Shown here: one piece after another, positions 15,949-23,369 of the stretch | How positions within the stretch are numbered: the stretch's first letter is position 1 | Layout: each line of letters begins with the position of its first letter | Origin: Streptosporangiales bacterium | Lineage (GTDB): Bacteria; Actinomycetota; Actinomycetes; Streptosporangiales; WHSR01 | Direction of reading: 5' to 3' | Assembly: GCA_009379995.1 (NCBI GenBank) | Contig: WHSR01000008.1 | Coordinates: 1 to 64,000 of the forward strand | Length of the DNA: 64,000 nucleotides | Position numbers and translations under genes: made by a program | Notes under the pieces: model-generated | The model's input: only the letters and a program-made list of their open reading frames with translations | Told to the model about the DNA's origin: nothing | Databases searched by the model: none

Positions 15949-17547
15949 TCAGCCCGGCCGCAGCCGGCGGCCGCGGCGGGGGCCGAGCCAGCGGCCGTCC
16001 GTAACGACCGTCTCGCCCGCCTGGACCACCCAGGCGATCCCCTCCGGCGGGTGTACGGGGTCGCGGTAGTCGCACACGGAGGTGACGCGGTCGGCGTCGA
16101 AGGCGACGAGATCGGCGATCGCGCCGGGGCGGATCGCGCCCCGGTCAGTCAGGGAGAAGATGCGCGCCGGCAGCCCGGTCATGCGGTGCACGGCGGTCGG
16201 GAGATCGAGGACGCCACGGTCCCGGCAGTAGTGCCCCAACAGCCGGGGGAACGTGCCGAACAGCCGCGGGTGAGGCTTGCCGCCGACGCCCGGCGGCAGC
16301 CCGTCGGAGCCGATGGCCGTGTACGGGTCCGACAGCGCCTCGACAAGGTCGTCCTCGGCCATGGTGAACGCGACCATGGAGGCCCGCAGCCGCTCCGAGC
16401 GCAGCACCTCCACCAGCGCGTCGAAGGGGTCGACGCCGAGATCGACAGCGATCTCGGTCAGGGTCGCGCCCTCGAAGGCGTGGCTGGCCGTCGACGCGAC
16501 AAGGATGCCGTCCGGGCCGGTCCCGCCGAACGGGTTGGCAAGGTCGCCGCCGAGGTCCCCGCGCAGCCGTGCCAGCTCCGCGGGGTCACGCAGGCGGGCG
16601 AGCAGGGCGGAGTTCCCGCCCTCGTGGGCCCAGTGCGGCAGCAGGGCGGTGAGCATGGTCGAGGACGCGGTGTAGGGGTACACGTCGTGGGTGACCGGGA
16701 TGCCGTCCTCCCGCGCCGAGCGGAGCGCCTCAAGTGCGTCCGGGACCTTTCCCCAGTTCGTCCGGCCGGCGGCCTTGAGGTGGGAGACCTGGAGCCGGCA
16801 GCCGCCGCGCCGCGCCACCTCGATCGCCTCGGCGATGCTGCCAGCCAGGTTCGCCCCCTCGTCGCGCATGTGGGTGGCGTAGACCCGGTCGGCCGGCAGG
16901 CGTGCGGCCAGCTCGGTGAGCTCGTCGGTGTCCGAGAACAGCCCCGGCGGGTAGATGAGCCCCGAGGACATGCCGAACGCGCCGGCCGCCATGGCCTCGT
17001 CCAGCAGCTCGCCCATCCTGGCCCGCTCGTCAGCGGTCGCCGGCCGGTCGGCGAACCCGCAGGCGGCGAGCCGCAGCGTGCCGTGCCCGACGAGCGGCGC
17101 GTAGTTGGTGACGTAGCCGACCCGGTCGCAGTGGCCCAGGAAGTCGGCGAAGCCCGTCCAGCCCCACGGCAGCTCGGGGAAGATGCGGGCGGTCAGCTCG
17201 GCGAGCTCGTCGGCGCGTCCCGTCACCGCCGGGGCCAGCGAGAATCCGCAGTTGCCGACGACCTCGGTGGTCACACCCTGCAGGATCTTCGTGGTGTCGT
17301 GCTCGGCGAGCAGGGGAGCGTTGTCCGCATGGGAGTGCACGTCGATGAAGCCGGGCGCGACGACCAGCCCGTCGGCGTCCAGGACCCGGACGTCGTACTG
17401 GGCCGGGATCGCGCCCGGCGGCTCGACGGCAAGGACGCGCTCGCCCCGGCAGAGCACGTCACCCCTCACCAGCGGTGCGCCGGTCCCGTCGGCGACCATG
17501 CCGCCACGGATCAGCAGGTCCGGCGTTTCCAAGATCGAGTGAGGCAC
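15949..17547 (-). CDS. N-acyl-D-amino-acid deacylase (D-aminoacylase)
   Basis: A 532-residue amidohydrolase-superfamily enzyme that removes the acyl group from N-acyl-D-amino acids using zinc. Family marks are DLLIRGGMVADGTGAP at the N-terminus, VAPGFIDVHSHADNAPL with the HxH metal ligands, TTEVVGNCGFSLAP with the conserved Cys ligand, ATHMRDEGANL, QVSHLKAAGRTNWGK, and GSDGLPPG near the C-terminus. The GTG at 17,547 is chosen because homology begins there; a longer open frame fuses it to an nuoN fragment through repeat A2, which I regard as accidental. It probably shares an operon with the downstream serine hydrolase. Confidence 0.9.
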   Translation of the reverse strand: MPHSILETPDLLIRGGMVADGTGAPLVRGDVLCRGERVLAVEPPGAIPAQYDVRVLDADGLVVAPGFIDVHSHADNAPLLAEHDTTKILQGVTTEVVGNCGFSLAPAVTGRADELAELTARIFPELPWGWTGFADFLGHCDRVGYVTNYAPLVGHGTLRLAACGFADRPATADERARMGELLDEAMAAGAFGMSSGLIYPPGLFSDTDELTELAARLPADRVYATHMRDEGANLAGSIAEAIEVARRGGCRLQVSHLKAAGRTNWGKVPDALEALRSAREDGIPVTHDVYPYTASSTMLTALLPHWAHEGGNSALLARLRDPAELARLRGDLGGDLANPFGGTGPDGILVASTASHAFEGATLTEIAVDLGVDPFDALVEVLRSERLRASMVAFTMAEDDLVEALSDPYTAIGSDGLPPGVGGKPHPRLFGTFPRLLGHYCRDRGVLDLPTAVHRMTGLPARIFSLTDRGAIRPGAIADLVAFDADRVTSVCDYRDPVHPPEGIAWVVQAGETVVTDGRWLGPRRGRRLRPG

Positions 17548-17582
17548 CGAAGATCTATGGTACGGGTGATCTCCACTCCCGC

Positions 17583-17645
17583 CCCGAAATCTATGTTGTG
17601 GGGGTCGTTTTGTCCGTTTTGCACCCCCACAACATGGATCTCGGC
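17583..17645. repeat. Palindromic repeat family A, copy A2
   Basis: Left arm from CCCGAAATCTATGTTGTGGG (17,583) and right arm to 17,645 pair over about 22 bases with two mismatches; the loop contains TTTTGTCC as in A1. It lies between the deacylase start and the broken 3' end of the nuoN remnant, both read on the minus strand, exactly at the point where nuoN homology stops. Confidence 0.8.
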
Positions 17646-17650
17646 GGAGG

Positions 17651-18357
17651 TCAGCCGGCGCCCAGGGTCCGCCGGCCACGCCGAGGCCGACGGAGATCGC
17701 CGCCGCGGTGTAGACGACCAGCTTCCCGACGAAGATCGCCGTGGGCGGGGTGCCGACGAAGCCCAGCAGGCACACGATGAGGGAAAGCCCGAGCCAGCGG
17801 TGCCTGCGGATCAGCCCGGCGTAGTCGCCCAACGTAGCCGCCCGCGGCAGCTCGATCACGACCGCGAAGGCGCCCAGGTTGGTGACGGCGTAGGCGGCCA
17901 GGTAGAAGAGCAGCCCGCGCTGGGCGAGGTCGCTGACCCCGGCGACGGCGACCGCCATGAGCAGGTAGCCGACCTGGCTGATGGTGGAGTAGGCGAGCAG
18001 CCGGCGGGGATGGTCCTGCCAGAACGCGGCGAGGTTGCCCAGCGTCATGCTCGCCGCCGCGATGACCGCGACCAGCAGCGACCAGTCGGCCGACGCCTCC
18101 GCGAGCGCCTCGGAGACCAGCCGGTATGCCGCTACCAGCGCGCCGATCTTCGGGATCGTGGTGACGTACGCGGCGACCGGCGCCGGGGCGCCCTGGGTCA
18201 CATCCGGCACCCAGAAGTGGCTCGGTACCGCCCCCATCTTGAACGCGAGGCCGGCCAGGACGGCGACCGCTCCGACCGCGGCGGCGGCGTGCGGTGCCCC
18301 GGTGAGGGCGTCGGCGAGGAACCGGTACGTGGTGTCGCCGCCGGCCCCGAACAGCAC
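17651..18357 (-). pseudogene. nuoN: Truncated NADH-quinone oxidoreductase subunit N
   Basis: About 235 residues match the middle of NuoN, a proton-pumping membrane subunit of complex I: FKMGAVPSHFWVPDVTQGAP, TTIPKIGALVAAYR, SMTLGNLAAFWQDHPRRLLAYSTISQVGYLL, and LLGFVGTPPTAIFVGKLVVYTA. The N-terminal third is absent; 18,358-18,465 is degenerate with no convincing frame. The C-terminal helices are replaced by repeat A2 at about 17,650. Genes nuoB to nuoM are missing between it and nuoA. It is a deletion remnant of a nuo operon. Confidence 0.8.
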
Positions 18358-18465
18358 GTCACGCCCCGAGCCGTACCGCCGTACCGCCCGGCAGGGCGAG
18401 AACGTAGACGTGCGGACGGGCCAGGGCGGTGCGGCGTAGTCGCCCGAGAGGCCGCGGCCGCCCGA

Positions 18466-18815
18466 TCACGCCCACCGAAGCGCGCCCTCCCGCCACGCGT
18501 AGGTCACGCCGACCATCAGCAGGAACAGGAAGACGAACATCTCCACCAGGGCTGGCACGCCGACCTCGGCGAAGACGACAGCCCACGGGTACATGAAGAC
18601 CATCTCCATGTCGAAGGCGAGAAAGATCACCGTCACCGCGTACCAGCGCACGTGGTACCGGCTGACGGCGTGCTCCCGAGGCCTCAGGCCGGACAGGTAG
18701 GGTTCGACCCGCGCGCCCGGCGAACCGGCGCCGCCAGCAGCGCCAGCGCGTAAGCGGCACAGACGAGCGCCGCTACCAGTCCCAGCAGCAGTAAGGGCGC
18801 GACGTATCCGCTCAT
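18466..18815 (-). pseudogene. nuoA: NADH-quinone oxidoreductase subunit A, frameshifted
   Basis: A NuoA protein of about 115 residues split by one frameshift at about 18,700-18,720. The first part (ATG at 18,815) reads MSGYVAPLLLLGLVAALV and ends in PVRRAR before running to an early stop. The second part, in another frame, reads VEPYLSGL, then SRYHVRWYAVTVIFLAFDME with MVFMYPWAV, the conserved loop and helix of NuoA, to the stop at 18,466. It lies 31 bp after the glycosyltransferase stop and just before the nuoN remnant, so it belongs to the same decayed complex I locus. A sequencing error cannot be excluded for this one base. Confidence 0.8.
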
Positions 18816-18845
18816 GCTGGCGTTCTTTCCCGGTAAAGGGATCGC

Positions 18846-20177
18846 TCACCGGAGGGACGGCGAGGAAACGGACGGCGACGGGGCGAGCTCGGCGAGCAGC
18901 TTGTCCCACTGGGCGCCGACCACGTCGAGGTCGTACCGGCCGGCGGTCTGCATGGCGCGTGCGCCGTAGCGGTGGCGCTTGGCGCTGTCCTCGATCAGCT
19001 CCAGCAGCGCCGCGGCGAAGGCGCAGACATCGCCGGGCTTGACGAGGATGCCGTCCTCGCCCCGCGTGATGATCTCGGCGGGGCCACGCCGGCAGTTGAA
19101 CGCCACGACCGGCAAACCCTTGCTCATCGCCTCGATGATGACCATGCCGAAACCCTCGAACCGGGAGCTCAGCGCGTAGATAGAGCCCTTGGCCAGCTCC
19201 TCGCCGATGTTGCCCGCCCGACCCATCAAGAAGACGTTGTCCGCTAGCCCTTGCCTGGCGATCAGCCGCCGCAGACGCTCGTCCCACGGCCCCGACCCGT
19301 AGATGCGCAGCGTCCAGTCCGGGTGTGCCTCCGCGACCCGGCGGAAGGCCTTGACGAGCAGGTCGAAGCCCTTCTGGTTGGTGAGCCGTCCGGCGGCCAC
19401 CACCACCTTGCTGTCGAGCCCGGCCGCCCCGCCGTCCAGCCTCGGCACCGCGTTGGGGATCCGTACCAGCCGGGTCGGTGCCGACGCCAGCATCCGCCGG
19501 TAGCCCTTCTCGTCGCCCTTGGTCAGTACGGTGAGTGCGTCGAGGCTTCGGTAGTGCCTCCTGATCACGCGGCGCAGCTCCGGGCGGTGCACGCCGAGGT
19601 TCATGTGTTCCTGGCCGACGGTGCGCACCTCGGGTGGGGCGAACACCGCGGCCAGCAGGTTCAGGGAGGGCCGGGTGGTGATGAGCACGCCCGAGCGCAT
19701 CCGGCGGATGGCGCGAAAGACCTGCACATCGGTCCACAGCGAGCTGGACCCGCGGGCCCGCTGGTCCGCCCGCATTAGGACGCTGGGTATCCGCGACAGC
19801 ACGGTCTTCGCCGCGCGACGCACTCCACGCGGCAGGCCCGCCGGGGTGCCGTCGTCCAACGGGATCACCGTCACCCCGTCCGGGAAGGCGAAGAAGGGCT
19901 CGGTGCGTCGCCGTATCGCGCTGTAGAGCCTCACCTCGTGGTGATCCGCCAGGTAGGCCGCGAGGTTATGGACCGTGCGGATCGTGCCGCCCATCCCGTA
20001 GGCGTTGTGCAGGATGATGTGGATCGGCTCGGTGCTCGGAACGGCCGGCCCCTTGCGCGCCCGCCTTCGATTCGCCGCCCGTACCAGCCAAAACGCGACC
20101 CGGCGAGGGTGCAGCCGCCGCGCACCCCTCACCAGCCAGCGAGTACGGGAAACACCCTGGCCACGTAATTGTGCCAC
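18846..20177 (-). CDS. Glycosyltransferase family 4
   Basis: A 443-residue GT-B fold glycosyltransferase. The N-terminal half has a basic region (residues 1-45, possibly a membrane-contacting patch), then IHIILHNAYGMGGTIRTVHN, a GT4-type acceptor-side loop. The C-terminal nucleotide-sugar domain shows VVAAGRLTNQKGFDLLVKAF and the E(x7)E motif in FEGFGMVIIEAMSKGLPVV. Donor and acceptor are unknown; cell-envelope glycan or secondary glycosylation are both possible. The ATG at 20,177 is used. It is divergent from the benzoylformate decarboxylase gene over an 82-bp gap. Confidence 0.85.
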   Translation of the reverse strand: MAQLRGQGVSRTRWLVRGARRLHPRRVAFWLVRAANRRRARKGPAVPSTEPIHIILHNAYGMGGTIRTVHNLAAYLADHHEVRLYSAIRRRTEPFFAFPDGVTVIPLDDGTPAGLPRGVRRAAKTVLSRIPSVLMRADQRARGSSSLWTDVQVFRAIRRMRSGVLITTRPSLNLLAAVFAPPEVRTVGQEHMNLGVHRPELRRVIRRHYRSLDALTVLTKGDEKGYRRMLASAPTRLVRIPNAVPRLDGGAAGLDSKVVVAAGRLTNQKGFDLLVKAFRRVAEAHPDWTLRIYGSGPWDERLRRLIARQGLADNVFLMGRAGNIGEELAKGSIYALSSRFEGFGMVIIEAMSKGLPVVAFNCRRGPAEIITRGEDGILVKPGDVCAFAAALLELIEDSAKRHRYGARAMQTAGRYDLDVVGAQWDKLLAELAPSPSVSSPSLR

Positions 20178-20259
20178 CCTCCACCACTACCTCCCTCCAT
20201 ACCCGCCGACGGTCGCCGCATGCTAGGAGAGTGGAAGGCAGAGAACCGAGGGGTGCCGC

Positions 20260-21849
20260 ATGACTGGCAGCGCAACGGTCCGGGACGTGGCCCGCGACCT
20301 GATGCGTGAGTTCGGACTCACGACGATCTTCGGCAATCCGGGCTCGACCGAGGTCGCGTTCCTCGCCGGGTGGCCCGACGACTTCCGCTACGTGCTCGGG
20401 CTACAGGAGTCGGTGGTCGTCGCGATGGCCGACGGCTACGCCCAGGCCAGCGGCGAGGCCGTCCTGGTCAACCTGCATTCGGCCGGTGGGGTAGGGCACG
20501 CGCTCGGCAGCATCTTCACCGCGTACCGCAACCGGACGCCGATGGTGGTGGTCGCGGGCCAGCAGGCCCGGCCGTTGCTGACCGGCGAGCCGTTCCTCGG
20601 TGCCACCGACGCGCCCGAGTTCCCCAGGCCGTACGTCAAGTGGAGCAGCGAGCCGGCGTGCGCGGCCAACGTGCCGGCGGCGTTGGCCCGCGCGTACCAC
20701 ATGGCCACCCAGCCTCCCTGCGGCCCGGCGTTCCTTTCCGTTCCGGCCGACGACTGGGACGTGCCTGCCGCGCCGGTGCGTCCGCGGCCGCGGGTAGCGG
20801 GTTATGGTCCCGACCCGGACGCGTTGGCCGAGCTGGCCGCGGCGCTGGACGAAAGCCGGCGGCCGGCGCTGGTGGTGGGCGCTGCCGTCGACGAGGACGG
20901 TGCCGTCGGGGACGCCGTGGCGCTGGCCGAGCGGACCCGCGCGGCGGTATGGGCGAGCCCGATGTCCCCGCGCTGTTCCTTCCCCGAGGACCATCGGCTG
21001 TTCGCCGGATTTCTGCAGCCGGAACAGCAGTCGATCGCCGCGGCGCTGGCCGGGTACGACTTCGTGGTGGTGCTGGGCGCGCCGGTCTTCACCTACCACG
21101 TCTTCCGCGGCCGGGCCGACGGTCCACTCCCGCGCACGTACCTGGTCAGCGACGATCCGGACGTGCTGGCGAGGGCCGAGTACGGCCGCGGCGTGCTGAG
21201 CACGCTCCGACTCGCGATACGCCAGCTCGCCGAGACGGTGCGGCCGGCCGAGCGGCCGGCGCCCGCGGCGCTCGTCCGCCCGCCCGCACCGGCCGAGACC
21301 CGCCCGGTGACCGCCGCGTACGTGTTGCACGCCGTCTCCGAGACGCTGCCGGCCGCCGGGATCGTCGTCGAGGAGGCACCCAGCCACCGAAACGAGCTGC
21401 ACGACTTCCTGCCGATCCGGGCCCGCGGCGGTGGTTTCTTCACGATGGCCAGCGGCGCCCTCGGCTACGGCGTCGCGGCCGCCGTCGGGGTGGCGATGGC
21501 GCAACCGTCCCGCCCCGTGGTCGCCGTGCTCGGCGACGGCGCGGCCATGTACGGGATTCAGGCGCTGTGGACCGCCGTACGCGAGAACACCTCGGTGACC
21601 TTCGTCATCCTGGACAACTCCGGGTACGCGGCGGTGCAGCTGCTGGCCGACGCGGCGGGCAGCGGCAAGATGCCCGGAGTCGAACTCGGCGGGATCGACT
21701 TCGCCTCCGTGGCGGCGGGGCTCGGCTGCCCCGCCCGCTTGGTGGAGGACCCGCAGGAGCTGCGGCCCGCGCTGATCCAGGCGATGTCCACGCCTGGGCC
21801 GATGCTGCTGCACGTGAAGGTCGATCCGACGAGGCACCCGCTGTACTGA
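20260..21849 (+). CDS. mdlC: Benzoylformate decarboxylase
   Basis: A 529-residue thiamine-diphosphate enzyme converting benzoylformate (or a related 2-oxo acid) to an aldehyde and CO2. The benzoylformate decarboxylase active-site residues can be matched with a constant small offset: Ser29 in NPGST, Glu50 in LQES (cofactor activation), His73 in NLHS and His280 in APVFTYH. The cofactor motif GDGAAMYG with LDNSGY is in the C-terminal domain, and HRNELHDFLPIR is also family-like. The ATG start has GAGGGG upstream. It stands alone, divergent from a glycosyltransferase. Mandelate-pathway neighbours are absent, so another aromatic 2-oxo acid may be the true substrate. Confidence 0.85.
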   Translation: MTGSATVRDVARDLMREFGLTTIFGNPGSTEVAFLAGWPDDFRYVLGLQESVVVAMADGYAQASGEAVLVNLHSAGGVGHALGSIFTAYRNRTPMVVVAGQQARPLLTGEPFLGATDAPEFPRPYVKWSSEPACAANVPAALARAYHMATQPPCGPAFLSVPADDWDVPAAPVRPRPRVAGYGPDPDALAELAAALDESRRPALVVGAAVDEDGAVGDAVALAERTRAAVWASPMSPRCSFPEDHRLFAGFLQPEQQSIAAALAGYDFVVVLGAPVFTYHVFRGRADGPLPRTYLVSDDPDVLARAEYGRGVLSTLRLAIRQLAETVRPAERPAPAALVRPPAPAETRPVTAAYVLHAVSETLPAAGIVVEEAPSHRNELHDFLPIRARGGGFFTMASGALGYGVAAAVGVAMAQPSRPVVAVLGDGAAMYGIQALWTAVRENTSVTFVILDNSGYAAVQLLADAAGSGKMPGVELGGIDFASVAAGLGCPARLVEDPQELRPALIQAMSTPGPMLLHVKVDPTRHPLY

Positions 21850-21940
21850 CAATGGCGCGTGGTGTCTTCGGCGTGTAGTGACGACGGCGAGGCCGGGTAA
21901 GGCTGCGGAGAGAGGCAGCACCACGATCCCAGGAGGTCCG

Positions 21941-22174
21941 ATGAGACAGGGAGTCGACCCACGGGAGCTGAGCGAACGGGACCTCTTCCGCGAGCTGGAG
22001 CACCTGCACGTGACCCGTACCGACACCCTCCTCCACGGGTCGGAAGATGCCCTGGAGAACCACACGGCCCGGACGATCGAGCTCGAGGAGGAATACCTTC
22101 GCCGCTATCCCGAGCGGCACATCGAGCCGGAGCGGCTGCGGTCCGGCGCCCGGGCCATCCGCGCCGGCGGTTAG
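21941..22174 (+). CDS. DUF6158 family small protein
   Basis: A 77-residue charged, helical protein with no membrane segment or known catalytic motif. It resembles the actinobacterial DUF6158 group: VDPRELSERDLFRELEHLH, then TLLHGSEDALENHTART and EEEYLRRYPERHIEPERLR. Function unknown. The ATG at 21,941 has a strong AGGAGG at 21,931-21,936, which decides against the longer frame. The stop overlaps the convergent F420-type gene by 4 bp. Confidence 0.75.
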   Translation: MRQGVDPRELSERDLFRELEHLHVTRTDTLLHGSEDALENHTARTIELEEEYLRRYPERHIEPERLRSGARAIRAGG

Positions 22175-22575
22175 GTCACCCGGGAGGTCGGACGATCCCG
22201 GACGACGCTGCGGGCGGACCGGGCACGGGCGTCGCCGAGTCCCCAGGTGATGATCCTTTCGGGATGGATGCGGATGACGGCCCGGGGCCCACCGACGGCC
22301 TCGGCGTGTCCGCGGATCTCGATGCCGCGCGGCCGCCACGGATCCACGCTCTGCAGGTCGTCGACGACGATGGCGGCCCGCCCGACGCGGGTCACGTCGC
22401 GGAACTTCTTCGTGGCGGGCAGGTCATGGCCACCGACCTCGATGAAGCTCTCGGTGGCGTCGAGGCTCCAGCCCACCGGTGCGACATGCGGGGTGCCGTC
22501 GCCGCCGACGGTGGCGATGCGACCGAGGCGCCGTTCGCGTAGGTAGGCGAGTTCCTCGCCGGTGAAGATCGTCAT
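22171..22575 (-). CDS. PPOX-class F420-dependent enzyme
   Basis: A 134-residue split-barrel flavin/F420-binding protein of the pyridoxamine-phosphate-oxidase-like group. Typical stretches are LRERRLGRIATVGGDGTPHV (core strand turn), then TKKFRDVTRVGRAAIVVDDL and PRGIEIRGHAEAVGG. The ATG is at 22,575. It is divergent from a TetR gene across 95 bp holding a perfect palindrome, so TetR probably controls it. A reductive role with F420H2 is family knowledge, not shown here. Confidence 0.82.
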   Translation of the reverse strand: MTIFTGEELAYLRERRLGRIATVGGDGTPHVAPVGWSLDATESFIEVGGHDLPATKKFRDVTRVGRAAIVVDDLQSVDPWRPRGIEIRGHAEAVGGPRAVIRIHPERIITWGLGDARARSARSVVRDRPTSRVT

Positions 22576-22609
22576 GATCCCTCCGTCGTCCCCCTGCTCC
22601 TCGATAAAT

Positions 22610-22642
22610 TACACGTTGCGTGTAGCTGCTAAAGTACACGTG
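22610..22642. promoter_or_regulatory. Probable TetR operator
   Basis: TACACGTTGCGTGTA (22,610-22,624) is a perfect 6-3-6 palindrome, and another TACACG half-site follows at 22,635-22,640 ending in CACGTG. It sits midway between the divergent PPOX and TetR genes, the standard place for autoregulation plus control of the neighbour. Confidence 0.65.
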
Positions 22643-22670
22643 CTGAGAAGTTTTGTGCAAGGGGGCGGTC

Positions 22671-23291
22671 ATGTCGAAGACCATCGAAGACCCGCGCAAC
22701 GCCCGCAGCCACCGCACCCGCAACGCGCTGCTCGCGGCCACCCGAGCGATCCTGGAAACCGACGGCTTCGAGGCGCTGACCATGGCCGCGGTCGCTGGAC
22801 GCGCCGGAGTGACACGCCGCGCGGTCTACCTGCACTTCAGCTCACGCACCGAGCTGGTGACCGCCCTGTTCGGCTACATCGCCGAACAAGAAGGGCTCGC
22901 CCGGTCCACCGCCTCGATCCGGGAGGCACCCGACTCGGTGACCGCACTACGGGAGTGGGTACGCCACCTCGTCGACTACCACCCACGCCTGATGGCGGTG
23001 GACCGCGCCATCGAACGGGTGCGCCACGTCGACGCCGACGCCGCCCGGCACCGACAGACCGTCACCGAGGCGCAGCTCGCCAATTGCCGACACATCGCCG
23101 AACGGCTGGCGGCCGAGCATCGACTCGCCGCCCCCTGGACCGTCGAGACCGCCACCGACATGCTGTGGGGCCTCGTCTCCACCGACCTGTTCGAACACAT
23201 GCTCGTCGGCCGCGGCTGGTCACGCAGCCGCCTGGAGGAACATCTCCAAGCCCTTTACCAGGCCACGTTCGTGGCCCCTCTTTGGTCGTGA
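22671..23291 (+). CDS. TetR/AcrR-family transcriptional regulator
   Basis: A 206-residue TetR repressor. The helix-turn-helix is at about residues 30-60 (MAAVAGRAGVTRRAVYLHF). The C-terminal ligand domain ends in FVAPLWS. The ATG at 22,671 is chosen over a GTG 18 bp earlier because AAGGGGGC lies at the right distance. Its stop TGA (23,289-23,291) and the codons before it lie inside palindrome B2, so the repeat supplies the protein's last residues. It likely binds the palindrome in the divergent gap and controls the PPOX gene. Confidence 0.88.
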   Translation: MSKTIEDPRNARSHRTRNALLAATRAILETDGFEALTMAAVAGRAGVTRRAVYLHFSSRTELVTALFGYIAEQEGLARSTASIREAPDSVTALREWVRHLVDYHPRLMAVDRAIERVRHVDADAARHRQTVTEAQLANCRHIAERLAAEHRLAAPWTVETATDMLWGLVSTDLFEHMLVGRGWSRSRLEEHLQALYQATFVAPLWS

Positions 23292-23352
23292 TCTTGCAGA
23301 AATTCAACTCCGGCCGGTTCAAATTTCTGCAAGATCACGACCAAAGAGGGGC
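23274..23352. repeat. Palindromic repeat family B, copy B2
   Basis: Perfect 31-bp arms (23,274-23,304 and 23,322-23,352) around a 17-base loop. The inner part is GTGATCTTGCAGAAATT; the outer part GCCCCTCTTTGG is peculiar to this copy, yet its partner arm matches. It lies between convergent TetR and ClpC-like genes and contains the TetR stop codon. Confidence 0.9.
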
Positions 23353-23369
23353 GGGGGGAGGACGAGGGG

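Noticed and set aside
15949..18357. 802-residue apparent fusion of NuoN and D-aminoacylase
   Set aside because: The join runs through palindrome A2 and out-of-context residues; each half has its own family boundaries, so the shared frame is chance.
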